Source: Phycisphaeraceae bacterium (GTDB lineage: Bacteria; Planctomycetota; Phycisphaerae; Phycisphaerales; UBA1924). Taken from it: a stretch of DNA of 64,000 nt. A program made the position numbers and the translations under genes. The notes under the pieces are model-generated. The model did no database searches. It saw only the letters and a list, made by a program, of their open reading frames with translations, and was not told the DNA's origin. Shown in pieces: positions 19,630 through 28,002 of this stretch (positions are counted from its first letter, which is position 1; each line of letters begins with the position of its first letter). The stretch is from NCBI GenBank assembly GCA_015200025.1, contig CP054186.1:558001-622000 (forward strand), read 5' to 3'.

Positions 19630-21014
19630 CCCAGAGGCCGAGCGGCCGTCCGATCGGCGGGCACGCACGCGTCGCACGAGGGGCACCTCGCCCCCTCGCC
19701 GTCCATCGGCTCGTCGAGCCGGTCGAGCCGGCGGATCTGCGGCCACGCCGCCGCCACGCACGCCACGACCAGCATCGTCCCCACGCCCCCGCTCACCACA
19801 CTCACCACCGCGCCCCCCGCCACACCGAGCGTCCCCGCGAACGCCTTGGCCACCGCCCCCGACTCGAACGCCCCCAGCTCGTTGCTGCACTCGATGAACA
19901 CGCTGTTGACCGACGACACCCGCCCCCGAAGCGACCGCGGCGTCCGTGCCTGCACCAGCACGTGCCGGATCACCACGCTCACGCTGTCGAGCGCCCCCAG
20001 GGCCACCAGCGCCCCCACCGAGAGCCACACCTCGCGCGACAGCCCGAACACCACCGTGCACGCGCCGAACCCCGCCACCGACCACAGCATGAGCGGGCCC
20101 GCCCCGCGGCGGATCGGGCGGTGCGCCAGCCACAACGCCATCACCAGCGCCCCCAGGAACGGCGACGCCCGCAGCCACCCCAGCCCCACCGGGCCGACCT
20201 CCAGGATGTCCTTCGCGTAGATCGGGAGCAACGCCGTCGCCCCGCCGAACAGCACCGCGAACAGGTCCAGCGTGATCACCGAGAGGATCGTCTTCTCGCG
20301 CCACACGTGCCGCAGCCCCCGCCGAACGCCCTCGCCCAGCCGCTCCCGGACCTCCGACGCCACCCGCGTCGTGTGCGGGCGGATGAACACCCCCGTCACG
20401 GCGAACACCCCGCACAGCCCCGCCGTCAACGCGTACACCACCCACGCCGACCCGCTCCACGCGATCACCACCCCCGCCAGGAGCGGTCCGGCCATCGCCG
20501 ACAGCTGGAACACCCCGCTGTTCCACGTCACCGCGTTCGCGAAGTCACGCCCCGGGACGATGTCCGGGAGCAGGCTGCTCCGCACCGGGCCGTTGAACGT
20601 CCGCGCCACCCCCGCCAGCGACACCAGCCCGATCAGCACCCACACCGACGCCCCGAGCCACGACGCCAGCGCCAAGAGCCCCGCCGCCACCGCGAACGCC
20701 CCCTGCGTCCCGATCAGCACGCGGCGCCGGTCCACCCGGTCGATCACGTGACCCGCCGGGAGCGCCGCCACCACCACGGGCAACGCCCGCGCCAGCCCCA
20801 CCAGCCCGAGCATCAGCGCGTCCCCCGTCCGCTCGTACACCTCCCACCCCAGCGCCATCCCCATCATCTGCAGGCCCGTCGACGAGCACAAGAACCCCGA
20901 CGCGAACAGCCGGTAGTTCGCGTGACGCAACGCCGCGTACGCGTCGTGACGATCCCCTCCATCCCCGCCCGCCCCGCCGACACGCGCTGTCCGACCCGAC
21001 GATCCGTCGCTCAT
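19545..21014 (-). CDS. MFS transporter with C-terminal zinc-ribbon-like tail
   Basis: Protein of 489 aa with about 12 transmembrane segments, EntS/DHA3-like: YAALRHANYRLFASGFLCSS at TM1, GHVIDRVDRRRVLIGTQGAF for the loop 2-3 motif, and SLLPDIVPGRDFANAVTWNS typical of the enterobactin-exporter group. After the last span the protein continues about 50 residues with ARCPSCDACVPADRTA and GVCASCGSEVL, two pairs of cysteines that could form a small zinc ribbon, not normal for this family. The last 85 bases overlap the convergent SRPBCC gene. It starts 92 bases after the mutS stop, on the same strand. Confidence 0.88.
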   Translation of the reverse strand: MSDGSSGRTARVGGAGGDGGDRHDAYAALRHANYRLFASGFLCSSTGLQMMGMALGWEVYERTGDALMLGLVGLARALPVVVAALPAGHVIDRVDRRRVLIGTQGAFAVAAGLLALASWLGASVWVLIGLVSLAGVARTFNGPVRSSLLPDIVPGRDFANAVTWNSGVFQLSAMAGPLLAGVVIAWSGSAWVVYALTAGLCGVFAVTGVFIRPHTTRVASEVRERLGEGVRRGLRHVWREKTILSVITLDLFAVLFGGATALLPIYAKDILEVGPVGLGWLRASPFLGALVMALWLAHRPIRRGAGPLMLWSVAGFGACTVVFGLSREVWLSVGALVALGALDSVSVVIRHVLVQARTPRSLRGRVSSVNSVFIECSNELGAFESGAVAKAFAGTLGVAGGAVVSVVSGGVGTMLVVACVAAAWPQIRRLDRLDEPMDGEGARCPSCDACVPADRTAARPLGQGAGAEGPGVCASCGSEVLTTASAGRS

Positions 21015-21106
21015 AAACCCCGTTCGCCGGCCCTCGGCTCCGTCCCGGTCCGCGCGCTCCCGCGCCGGGCACGCCTTCTACCGCCACGACCCGCCCCGGT
21101 TGACCC

Positions 21107-23905
21107 CTACACCCCCTTGGCCTCCTCCTGCAACCGCCGCAACTCGTCGAACGCCTGGATCGGGCTGAGCGATTCGAGCTTCAACTCCTTCAGCCGGTCC
21201 ACCGCCGGGTGCGAGAGGTACTGCGTGAACAGCCCCATCTGCCCGTCCTCCGACACCGCGGCCCCGCCGGGACGGGCCCCACGACCCTTCGCCCCCCCCA
21301 ACGCCCCCGACACCGGCGGCCCGCCCGCCAGCCCCGCCAAAATCTCCCTCGCCCGGTCCACCACCGCCCCGGGCAGCCCCGCCAGCTTCGCCACGTGCAC
21401 CCCGTAACTCTGGTCCGTCCGCCCCGGCGCGATCCGGTGCACGAACACGATCTCCGGGTGCCCGTCCTTCCCGGGCCACTCCTTCACCACCACGTGCAGG
21501 TTCTTCACCCGCCCCGGCAACAACTCCTCGAGCGCCGTCAGCTCGTGGTAGTGCGTCGCGAACAGCGTCCTCGGGCCCTCGCCCACGCCCTCGCCCGCCA
21601 GACGCTCCGCGATCGCCCACGCCAGGCTCAGCCCGTCGTGCGTGCTCGTCCCGCGCCCGATCTCGTCCAAGACCACCAGACTCGCCGGCGTGCAGTGGTT
21701 CAGGATCGCCGCCGTCTCCGTCATCTCCACCATGAACGTGCTCTGCCCCGCGTGCAGCGCGTCGTCCGCCCCGATCCGCGTGAAGACCCGGTCGCACCGC
21801 CCCACCACCGCCCGCGTCGCCGGCACAAAACTCCCCGCGTGCGCCAGCAGCACGATCAACGCCGTCTGACGGATGAACGTGCTCTTGCCCGCCATGTTCG
21901 GGCCCGTGATCACCGCCAGCCTCGCCCCACCGCCCACACCCTCACCCCCGCCCGCCACGCCCAACGACACGTCGTTGGGCACGAAGTCCCGCCCCAGCAC
22001 CTCCTCGAGCACCGGGTGCCGCCCGCCGTCGACCTCCAGCGCCGCCCCCTCCACCATCTCGGGACGGGTCCACCCGCGCGCGTGCGCGTGCTCCGCCAGC
22101 CCCTGCAGCGCGTCCACCGATGCCGCCGCGTCCGCGAACCCCTGCACCTCGCGCAGCATCCCCCGGACCTTCTCGCACACCCCGCGGAACAGCTCGCGCT
22201 CCCGCTCAACCCCCGACGACTCGGCCCCCGATACCTCCCGCTCGAACGTGCGCAGCTCCCCCGTCGTGTACCGCTCCGCGTTCTTGAGCGTCTGCGTCCG
22301 CTCGAGCACCGCCGGCGCCCGCTTGCTCTGCGCCGACGGCAACTCGATGTAATACCCGAAGACCTTGTTGTACCCCACCTTCAGCCCGGGCAACTCCAAC
22401 TCCCGCGCCAGCCGCTCCTGGTACCCCGCCAGCCACGCCCCGGCGTCCCGCGACAACCCCCGCGCCCGATCCAGCGCCTCATCCACCCCGTCGCGGAACG
22501 CCCCGCCCTCCCTCAGATGGTTCGGCGGCGACTCCACCAACGCCCCCACGATCTCGGCCCCCAACGCCCCCAGCACCCCGCGCACCGACTCCAGCTCCCC
22601 GCGCCACGCCGACAACGCCGGCACCCCGCGCACCGCCTCCTCCAGCGGCCCCACGCACACCAGCGACCTCCCCAGCCCCAAGAGATCCCTCGGCGTCGCG
22701 CGGTCCAGCGCCACCCGCGACGCGATCCGCGCCACGTCCTGCACCCCCTGCAACGCCGACGCCACCTCCCCCGACACCCGACGATCCTCCACCAGCACCG
22801 CCACCGCGTCGTGCCTCGACCGGATCGCCGCCAAGTCCCCCAGCGGGCGGCACAGCCACTCCCGCAGCACCCGCTTGCCCATCGCCGTCAGGCACACCCC
22901 GCCCCGCGACCCGCTCCCCAAGAACAACCCCACCAACGAACGATCCGCCGACGCCCCGGTCCCGCCGTTCCCCGCCCCCGCCATCCCGCCCGCGCCCACA
23001 CGCATCACCCGCTCGACCTCCAACGCCCGCAGGCTCACCGCGTCCACCACGCACTCGCCCGCCCGCGACTCTCGCCTCGGGGGCCTCAGGTGCGCCAGCG
23101 TCCCCCGAGGCGCCCACGCACCCCGCTCCACGCCCTCATCACCCCCCGGCGTCTGCGTCTCGCACAGGTACCGCACCAGCGCCCCCGCCGGGATCAACGA
23201 CTCATCTTCCTCCGCGAACCCGAAGCCGCCGAACGTCTTGACCCCGAAATGCTCGCGCAGGTACCCCAGCGATTCCTCCCCGCGGAAGTGCCACGCCGGG
23301 CGGGGCGTCCCCGCGATCCCCAGCGCCGACAGCACCCGCGCGACCCTCGGCGGCGGCTTCCCATCCCCCGCCACGTCCGCGTACACCACCTCCCGAACCC
23401 CGCGCCGCGCCAGCTCGTCCACCAGCCCCCCCGCCGGCACCCGCGCCACACGGAAATCCCCCGTCGTCGCCTCCACCACCGCCACGTCCGACGCGCTCGC
23501 GTCCCCGTCGCCGACGAAACACACCGCCGCCACCCCCGACGGCGCGTCCTCCTCGAGGAGCGCCCCGTCCACCGCCGTCCCGGGCGTGACGACCTGCGTC
23601 ACCTCGCGCTTCACCAGCCCCTTGGCCTTGCTCGCGTCCTCGGTCTGGTCCGCCACCGCCACCCGGAACCCCAGCCCCACCAGACGCCTCAGGTACACCT
23701 CCAGTTGATGGAACGGGACCCCCGCCATCGGGACCCCCTCGGTCCTTTTCGTGAGCGTCAGCCCCAGGGCCTTGCTCACCGTCACCGCGTCCTCGTCGAA
23801 CGTCTCGTAAAAGTCCCCCACGCGGAACAACAGCACGCAGCCCGGAAACCGCTTCTTGAAGCGGTAAAACTGCTGCATCCCGGGGGTCTGTCGCGGATCG
23901 CCCAT
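21107..23905 (-). CDS. mutS: DNA mismatch repair protein MutS
   Basis: Recognises base mismatches and small loops and recruits MutL. 932 aa from the ATG at 23905 (an in-frame TTG lies 9 bases upstream). The mismatch-reading FYE motif is in VGDFYETFDEDAV near residue 33; connector, lever and clamp domains follow (YNKVFGYYIELPSAQSKRAP); the ATPase has ITGPNMAGKSTFIRQTALIV at about 667, LDEIGRGTSTHDG, and FATHYHEL. Length is somewhat above E. coli MutS because of Gly-rich linkers (VAGGGEGVGGGARL just before the ATPase). mutL is not in the window. Confidence 0.97.
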   Translation of the reverse strand: MGDPRQTPGMQQFYRFKKRFPGCVLLFRVGDFYETFDEDAVTVSKALGLTLTKRTEGVPMAGVPFHQLEVYLRRLVGLGFRVAVADQTEDASKAKGLVKREVTQVVTPGTAVDGALLEEDAPSGVAAVCFVGDGDASASDVAVVEATTGDFRVARVPAGGLVDELARRGVREVVYADVAGDGKPPPRVARVLSALGIAGTPRPAWHFRGEESLGYLREHFGVKTFGGFGFAEEDESLIPAGALVRYLCETQTPGGDEGVERGAWAPRGTLAHLRPPRRESRAGECVVDAVSLRALEVERVMRVGAGGMAGAGNGGTGASADRSLVGLFLGSGSRGGVCLTAMGKRVLREWLCRPLGDLAAIRSRHDAVAVLVEDRRVSGEVASALQGVQDVARIASRVALDRATPRDLLGLGRSLVCVGPLEEAVRGVPALSAWRGELESVRGVLGALGAEIVGALVESPPNHLREGGAFRDGVDEALDRARGLSRDAGAWLAGYQERLARELELPGLKVGYNKVFGYYIELPSAQSKRAPAVLERTQTLKNAERYTTGELRTFEREVSGAESSGVERERELFRGVCEKVRGMLREVQGFADAAASVDALQGLAEHAHARGWTRPEMVEGAALEVDGGRHPVLEEVLGRDFVPNDVSLGVAGGGEGVGGGARLAVITGPNMAGKSTFIRQTALIVLLAHAGSFVPATRAVVGRCDRVFTRIGADDALHAGQSTFMVEMTETAAILNHCTPASLVVLDEIGRGTSTHDGLSLAWAIAERLAGEGVGEGPRTLFATHYHELTALEELLPGRVKNLHVVVKEWPGKDGHPEIVFVHRIAPGRTDQSYGVHVAKLAGLPGAVVDRAREILAGLAGGPPVSGALGGAKGRGARPGGAAVSEDGQMGLFTQYLSHPAVDRLKELKLESLSPIQAFDELRRLQEEAKGV

Positions 23906-24020
23906 CGACCGCAACCATACGCCCCGGCCCCCTCGCCGGCGCGCCGAGCGCTTCCTTCCGCCACCCCCTCGCGGTCAGAGTGCCAGACGCACGCTCCGAC
24001 ACAGGCCGAGGACTCCCCAC

Positions 24021-24067
24021 CCTCTCCCCGCTCCGACGGGGAGAGGTGCCGACACGCCAGCGTCGGC
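24021..24067. repeat. Paired hairpins, REP-like palindromic unit
   Basis: First hairpin: CCTCTCCCCG (24021-24030) with CGGGGAGAGG (24037-24046), loop 6. Second: GCCGAC (24048-24053) with GTCGGC (24062-24067). Flanked by CCCCACC on the left and GGTGAGGGG on the right. Two abutting palindromes in a spacer are the layout of dispersed extragenic palindromes; only this one copy is seen here. Confidence 0.6.
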
Positions 24068-24229
24068 GGTGAGGGGCGCAGTTTACCCCCCTGCCACTAC
24101 ACAGGAACTGCCGCCCTCTCACAACAACGGCGACGAGAAACACATCTTTAAGATTCTATAATATAAATATCGCCCACGACCCGCTTGACATACACCCCGC
24201 TCCACGTCATCCTATCAACATGCAATACC

Positions 24230-24273
24230 ACACCCCCACACCCCCACACCCCCACACCCCCACACCCCCACAC
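24230..24273 (+). repeat. 8-bp tandem repeat in leader of the 24298 gene
   Basis: Five and a half copies of ACACCCCC, from 24230 to 24273, between a TTGACA element and the start codon at 24298. If the upstream ATG at 24220 were used, the repeat would be translated as Pro/Thr/His-rich sequence out of register with a signal peptide, so I treat it as leader. Confidence 0.85.
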
Positions 24274-24297
24274 GTCGCTGATCCCCCCGTGCCGCCG

Positions 24298-25266
24298 ATG
24301 ATCTCACGCCTCGCCCGGGCCGCCCTCGCCGCCGGGGCCCTCCTCGCCGCCTGCGTGATGTCGGCCGCCTCGGCGCCCTCGTTCCCCAACCTCCCAACCC
24401 CGCCCTGCGAAGCGCCCCTTACCACCGACCCCGACGTTCAACGCTTCATCGACCAACAGTGCGATGCCCGCGCCGCCATGTTCGGCGACGCCCAGGACCC
24501 CGGCACCGCCTTCGCCTTCGATCGCCCGCTCAACAAGCCCGGCCTCTTCGACGGGAAGACCTGGCTCGACGAACCGATCACCATCGAGATCGTCCACGCC
24601 GTCCCCGCCGACCTCAAGAACCACGCCCCCGACCTCTTCTTCCTCGGCGTCGAGGCCTACGCCCTCGTCGGCACCCTCGCCGGGCCCGCCGGCTCCATCC
24701 CCGTCCACGCCCTCGCCGTCTCCGACCCCTCCGGCGCCGCCCCGATCCACGCCCTCATCGTCGCCGACACGCTCACCCCCGCCCAGCTCGACGCTTACGC
24801 GGCCCTGACCCGCCTCGACGCCGGCCCCCGCGTCGTGGATTCCCAGACCGGCGCCTCCAAGCCCCTCTCGGCCTACGACACCCACGCCGACCTCTGGGCC
24901 TACGAAGGCGACCTCGCCACCATCTACGCCCAGCCCGCCTCCAACCCGCCCGGCGTCGACCCCAACTGCGTCCGCGCCGCCTACAAAAGACACCGCATCG
25001 CCGTCAACGCGGCCCACGACCGGTACACAGCCTGCGTCGCTCTCGCCATGATTGAGTTCAATCTTTGTATGGGTGGCTGTGTGGCCGGCGTCATATGGGG
25101 CGGATTTGGTGTCCCTCTCACTTTGACCTGTTCTGCAATTTGCCTCGCCTCGAAAGTAGCACTGATGTCGTACTGTCAGTACGTATACAGTACTGATATA
25201 GAGGCAGCACGACGTACGTTGATCGTGGACCTCGAGGCCTGCGGTATGATCATCGCCGAAACATGA
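24298..25266 (+). CDS. Exported protein with cysteine-rich hydrophobic C-terminus, unknown function
   Basis: 322 aa from the ATG at 24298: MISRLARAALAAGALLAACV and following residues make a signal peptide ending ASA. Residues about 30-235 are a soluble domain (LFFLGVEAYALVGTLAGPAG, PIHALIVADTLTP) of no known family. From about residue 240 the style changes: CVALAMIEFNLCMGGCVAGV, then LTCSAICLASKVALMSYCQY, a helical hydrophobic hairpin with Cys at regular spacing. This last part is encoded by DNA of distinctly lower GC than the first part. The stop overlaps the next start by 4 bases, so the two genes are coupled. An alternative ATG at 24220 would give a non-signal N-terminus. Confidence 0.65.
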   Translation: MISRLARAALAAGALLAACVMSAASAPSFPNLPTPPCEAPLTTDPDVQRFIDQQCDARAAMFGDAQDPGTAFAFDRPLNKPGLFDGKTWLDEPITIEIVHAVPADLKNHAPDLFFLGVEAYALVGTLAGPAGSIPVHALAVSDPSGAAPIHALIVADTLTPAQLDAYAALTRLDAGPRVVDSQTGASKPLSAYDTHADLWAYEGDLATIYAQPASNPPGVDPNCVRAAYKRHRIAVNAAHDRYTACVALAMIEFNLCMGGCVAGVIWGGFGVPLTLTCSAICLASKVALMSYCQYVYSTDIEAARRTLIVDLEACGMIIAET

Positions 25267-25709
25267 GCCACTCTCTCGTGCCATTCTCTCGACGTTCAGA
25301 GGTGGCCGGGTGGGGGATGGTCACGCTGCTTGCCTTGAACGTCCCATTCGCGTGCTTTGCTTTCGGTTCAGCTTGGGTACCTTGGGCTTCTTTCATCTTG
25401 ACGACAATTGTTATCACATCCTATATCGTGTTTTCTCACACGATCCTCCGCCGCGACCGCCGACGCGTCATCGATTCCGCCGGCTCGCTCTGCCCCCGTT
25501 GCGGCTACGACCTCCGGGCCCTCCCGCCCTCGGGCCCCTGCCCCGAGTGCGGCACCCCCTACACCATCGACGACGTCCGCCGCCTCTGGGCCAGAACTTT
25601 CGCCCTCTCTACCTCCCCCACCTCCCCCACCTCCCCCACCTCCCCGACCCAATCGCCCGCGGCTCCAAGCCCTCCCCCGGCGTCCACGGCACACCCACCA
25701 CAGCCCTAA
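25263..25709 (+). CDS. Membrane protein with C-terminal CPRCGYDLR zinc ribbon
   Basis: 148 aa. Two hydrophobic segments (about 17-35 and 40-60), a basic patch (LRRDRRRVID), then a ribbon CPRCGYDLRALPPSGPCPEC at about 77-96 with two CxxC pairs. This short ribbon after one or two membrane spans is very common in planctomycete proteins; its role is unknown. The C-terminus is a low-complexity Ser-Pro-Thr tail made by a 9-bp DNA repeat. The first half of the gene is low in GC, continuing the low-GC stretch of the upstream gene, while the ribbon region returns to normal composition. Coupled to the upstream gene by ATGA. Confidence 0.7.
   Translation: MSHSLVPFSRRSEVAGWGMVTLLALNVPFACFAFGSAWVPWASFILTTIVITSYIVFSHTILRRDRRRVIDSAGSLCPRCGYDLRALPPSGPCPECGTPYTIDDVRRLWARTFALSTSPTSPTSPTSPTQSPAAPSPPPASTAHPPQP
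25611..25646 (+). repeat. 9-bp tandem repeat inside CDS
   Basis: Four copies of acctccccc (last base changed in the fourth), encoding Thr-Ser-Pro repeats in the tail of the zinc-ribbon protein. Confidence 0.85.
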
Positions 25710-25736
25710 ACACCCCTCGGCACCTTCCCGCCCCGC

Positions 25737-26438
25737 TCACACCGACCGGTCGCACGCCCTGACCAGCCCGCGGAAGATCCCAATGCCCAAGGCCTCGTCC
25801 GCCGTCCGCTCGGGGTGCCACTGCACCCCCACCCAGTACGCCCGCGCCGGGTCGTGCACCGCCTCGATCACCCCGTCCTCGCTCCGCGCCAAGACCCACA
25901 GCCGCCCGGGCGAGTCCACCGCCTGGTGGTGGTGGCTGTCCACCAGCCCGGCCACCGCGTGCTCCGCGACGCCCAGCCGCGACGCCGCCGAGCGGTCCAG
26001 CATCAGCCCGTGCTTGCCCACGTGCATCCCCGCGGTGGCGTGCGTCTCGGGCAGGTGCTGGTTGAGCTTGCCCCCCGCGCACAGCGCCATCATCTGCATC
26101 CCCAGGCACACCCCCAAGACCGGCGCCCGGTCCCCGATCGCCGCCAAGAGCGCCGTCTCGAACGCCTGACGCTCGGGCCTCATCACCGTCGCCGACGGGT
26201 GCGTCTCCTCCCCGAACATCTCCATCGCCGGGTCGTTCCCGCCCGTCAGCACGAACCCGTCGCACCGCGACGCGTACGCCCCCACCATCTCCGCCACCGG
26301 CGGCAGCAGCACCGGCACTCCACCCGCCTCACGCACCGCCCGCGCGTACGCCAGCCCCACCTCGCACCTCAACCTCACACCGCCCGACGACACCACCTCC
26401 GCCAGGTCCACCGTGATCCCGATCATCGGCCCACGCAT
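25737..26438 (-). CDS. Class I glutamine amidotransferase-like hydrolase (peptidase C26, PuuD-like)
   Basis: 233 aa from the ATG at 26438 (MRGPMIGITVDLAEVV; an ATG 12 bases later is also possible). Gamma-glutamyl-gamma-aminobutyrate hydrolase family. Triad elements: nucleophile Cys in PVLGVCLGMQMMALCAGG, His in VGVQWHPERTADEAL followed by the Glu. GFVLTGGNDPAMEMFG is the family oxyanion region, and NQHLPETHATAGMHVGKHG the lid. It would cleave gamma-glutamyl amides in the cytoplasm. No glutamine synthetase or polyamine gene is adjacent, so the substrate is open. Confidence 0.9.
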   Translation of the reverse strand: MRGPMIGITVDLAEVVSSGGVRLRCEVGLAYARAVREAGGVPVLLPPVAEMVGAYASRCDGFVLTGGNDPAMEMFGEETHPSATVMRPERQAFETALLAAIGDRAPVLGVCLGMQMMALCAGGKLNQHLPETHATAGMHVGKHGLMLDRSAASRLGVAEHAVAGLVDSHHHQAVDSPGRLWVLARSEDGVIEAVHDPARAYWVGVQWHPERTADEALGIGIFRGLVRACDRSV

Positions 26439-26546
26439 CCGACCGCTCCGTTCCCCCCACCCACAGCGCCCGGCCTCACCCCCACCCCCAGCCAACCCCA
26501 CCCACAGCCCACCCCACGCTCAGCCCACCCCACGTACCCTCACCCC

Positions 26547-27983
26547 ATGCCCCGCAAGGCCGCCCTTCTCGCCCTCGCGACCACCGCCCTGCTCGCCGTC
26601 CTCACCGCCATCGTACTGCGTCAGCCCCCCGCCGGCCCCACCGCCCCGGACCACGCCGATCCGCAACGCCTCGGCGCCACCATCACCCCCGCCGTCATCG
26701 TGCCGCTCCCGCCATCCGCCCTCCTCGCCGCCGAGTGGACCTTCACCGACACCGCCGCGCCCGATCAACCGTTCCGCATCGTCCCCGACCCCGACCTTTC
26801 GCTCTGGCGTCTCGAGCACCGGGACCTGGGTATCTGGTCCGTCGATCCCGCCCGCCTCCGCGCCGCCGCCCGTCTCCTCGCCGAAACCCCGACCCTGGGC
26901 CCCGCGCCCGAGTTCCCCCACAGCGCCACCGTCTCCATTGACCCCGGCCCCCGATCGGGCGGCCGTTGGACGCTCACGCTCGGCCCGCCCGGCCTCGCGG
27001 GCCGCACCCCCGCGATGATCCAAGGCCCCGCCGACGCCGCCCCGCGTCGTGTGTACATCCCCACCGACGCCGCCAACGCCTTTCGTCCGGGCGGCCTCCG
27101 CTCCTGGCGAGACCCCGCGCTCTTTCTCCCATCGCCCGCGCCCTGGAGCCGCGTCGAGATCGCCTCGCCCGACGCACGACTGGTCCTCGCCCGCGTCGGC
27201 CCCACGTGGTCGGTCATCGAACCGTTCCCCGCACGCGCCGACCCCGCCGCCGTCAACGCGCTCCTCGCCCGCCTCGCCGCCCTGCGTCCAGACGCGTTCG
27301 CCGATCCCGACCTCGGCACCACCGCCGACGACCCCGCCGCACGGATCGTCCTCGCCGCCGATCTCCCCGGGGCCCCGCGCCGCACCGCCGTCCAATCCCT
27401 CACCCTCGACCGCGCCGACCCGCCGGCCCGGGGCCTCATCGCCACGGCGATCCACCCGCTCGACGGCTCACCCCCCTCGGCGTTCCGCGGCACGGCGCAC
27501 GTCGCCCTCCCGCCCGACGCGCTCGCCTCGCTCCTGACCACCGACCCCTACGCCCTGGCCTCCAAGACCGCCTCGCCCCGCGTGCCCGCCGACGTCTCCA
27601 TCCTCCGCCTCGCCGCGCCGGGCCGCGACCCGATCGAGTTCACCCGCCTGGGCGACCGCTGGTCGCGCGACGGTCGGCCCGCCGACGCCGACGACCTCGC
27701 GCTCATCCCCGCCCTGATCGAATGGCTCACCCAAACACCCGCGTCTCGCGTCGCCGCGGACCCGCAGCGTCCCGCGCGCGGGCTGGTGGCGCTGGCGAGG
27801 GTGCAGGCGACCGACCACGCCGCCCCCGACGACGCCTGGTACACCCTCTTCACCCCCGGGCCCGCGAGCGACGCGTCGTCCGCCGCGATCGCCGACGGCC
27901 GCCTCCTCCGCCTCTACGACACCCCGCCCCGCGCGGCCATCGCCCGCCTGCGGGCTCTCTTGGGCGACCCGCCCGCCCGCTGA
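26547..27983 (+). CDS. DUF4340-like membrane-anchored protein
   Basis: 478 aa from the ATG at 26547. One N-terminal membrane span (AALLALATTALLAVLTAIVL), the rest periplasmic. Repeated segments such as FRIVPDPDLSLWRLEHRDLG, SRVEIASPDARLVLARVGPT and VSILRLAAPGRDPIEFTRLG resemble the repeated units of DUF4340 proteins, which in other bacteria accompany gliding/ABC-2 type export systems. No such system is adjacent here. It ends 19 bases before gpmI and is probably co-transcribed with it. The family call is moderate; the coding nature is clear from codon bias. Confidence 0.65.
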   Translation: MPRKAALLALATTALLAVLTAIVLRQPPAGPTAPDHADPQRLGATITPAVIVPLPPSALLAAEWTFTDTAAPDQPFRIVPDPDLSLWRLEHRDLGIWSVDPARLRAAARLLAETPTLGPAPEFPHSATVSIDPGPRSGGRWTLTLGPPGLAGRTPAMIQGPADAAPRRVYIPTDAANAFRPGGLRSWRDPALFLPSPAPWSRVEIASPDARLVLARVGPTWSVIEPFPARADPAAVNALLARLAALRPDAFADPDLGTTADDPAARIVLAADLPGAPRRTAVQSLTLDRADPPARGLIATAIHPLDGSPPSAFRGTAHVALPPDALASLLTTDPYALASKTASPRVPADVSILRLAAPGRDPIEFTRLGDRWSRDGRPADADDLALIPALIEWLTQTPASRVAADPQRPARGLVALARVQATDHAAPDDAWYTLFTPGPASDASSAAIADGRLLRLYDTPPRAAIARLRALLGDPPAR

Positions 27984-28002
27984 CGCGCCCATACGCTCGA
28001 TC

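Larger units (their letters stand above)
23906..24297. other. 392-base intergenic region with hairpins and an AT-rich island
   Basis: Between divergent mutS and the 24298 gene. It contains two adjacent perfect hairpins (24021-24067), an unusually AT-rich stretch at about 24145-24172 including TATAAT at 24157, a TTGACA at 24185-24190 that could be the -35 element for the right-hand gene (weak -10 candidates around 24208-24218), and an 8-bp tandem repeat at 24230-24273. No gene is supported. Confidence 0.6.

Noticed and set aside
24230..24273. CRISPR-like short repeats
   Set aside because: Units are 8 bp in direct tandem without spacers; a microsatellite, not an array.
25815..26546. Plus-strand upstream part of the DUF4340-like frame
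   Set aside because: Antisense to the C26 hydrolase, whose triad and motifs are clear; the real start is the ATG at 26547.
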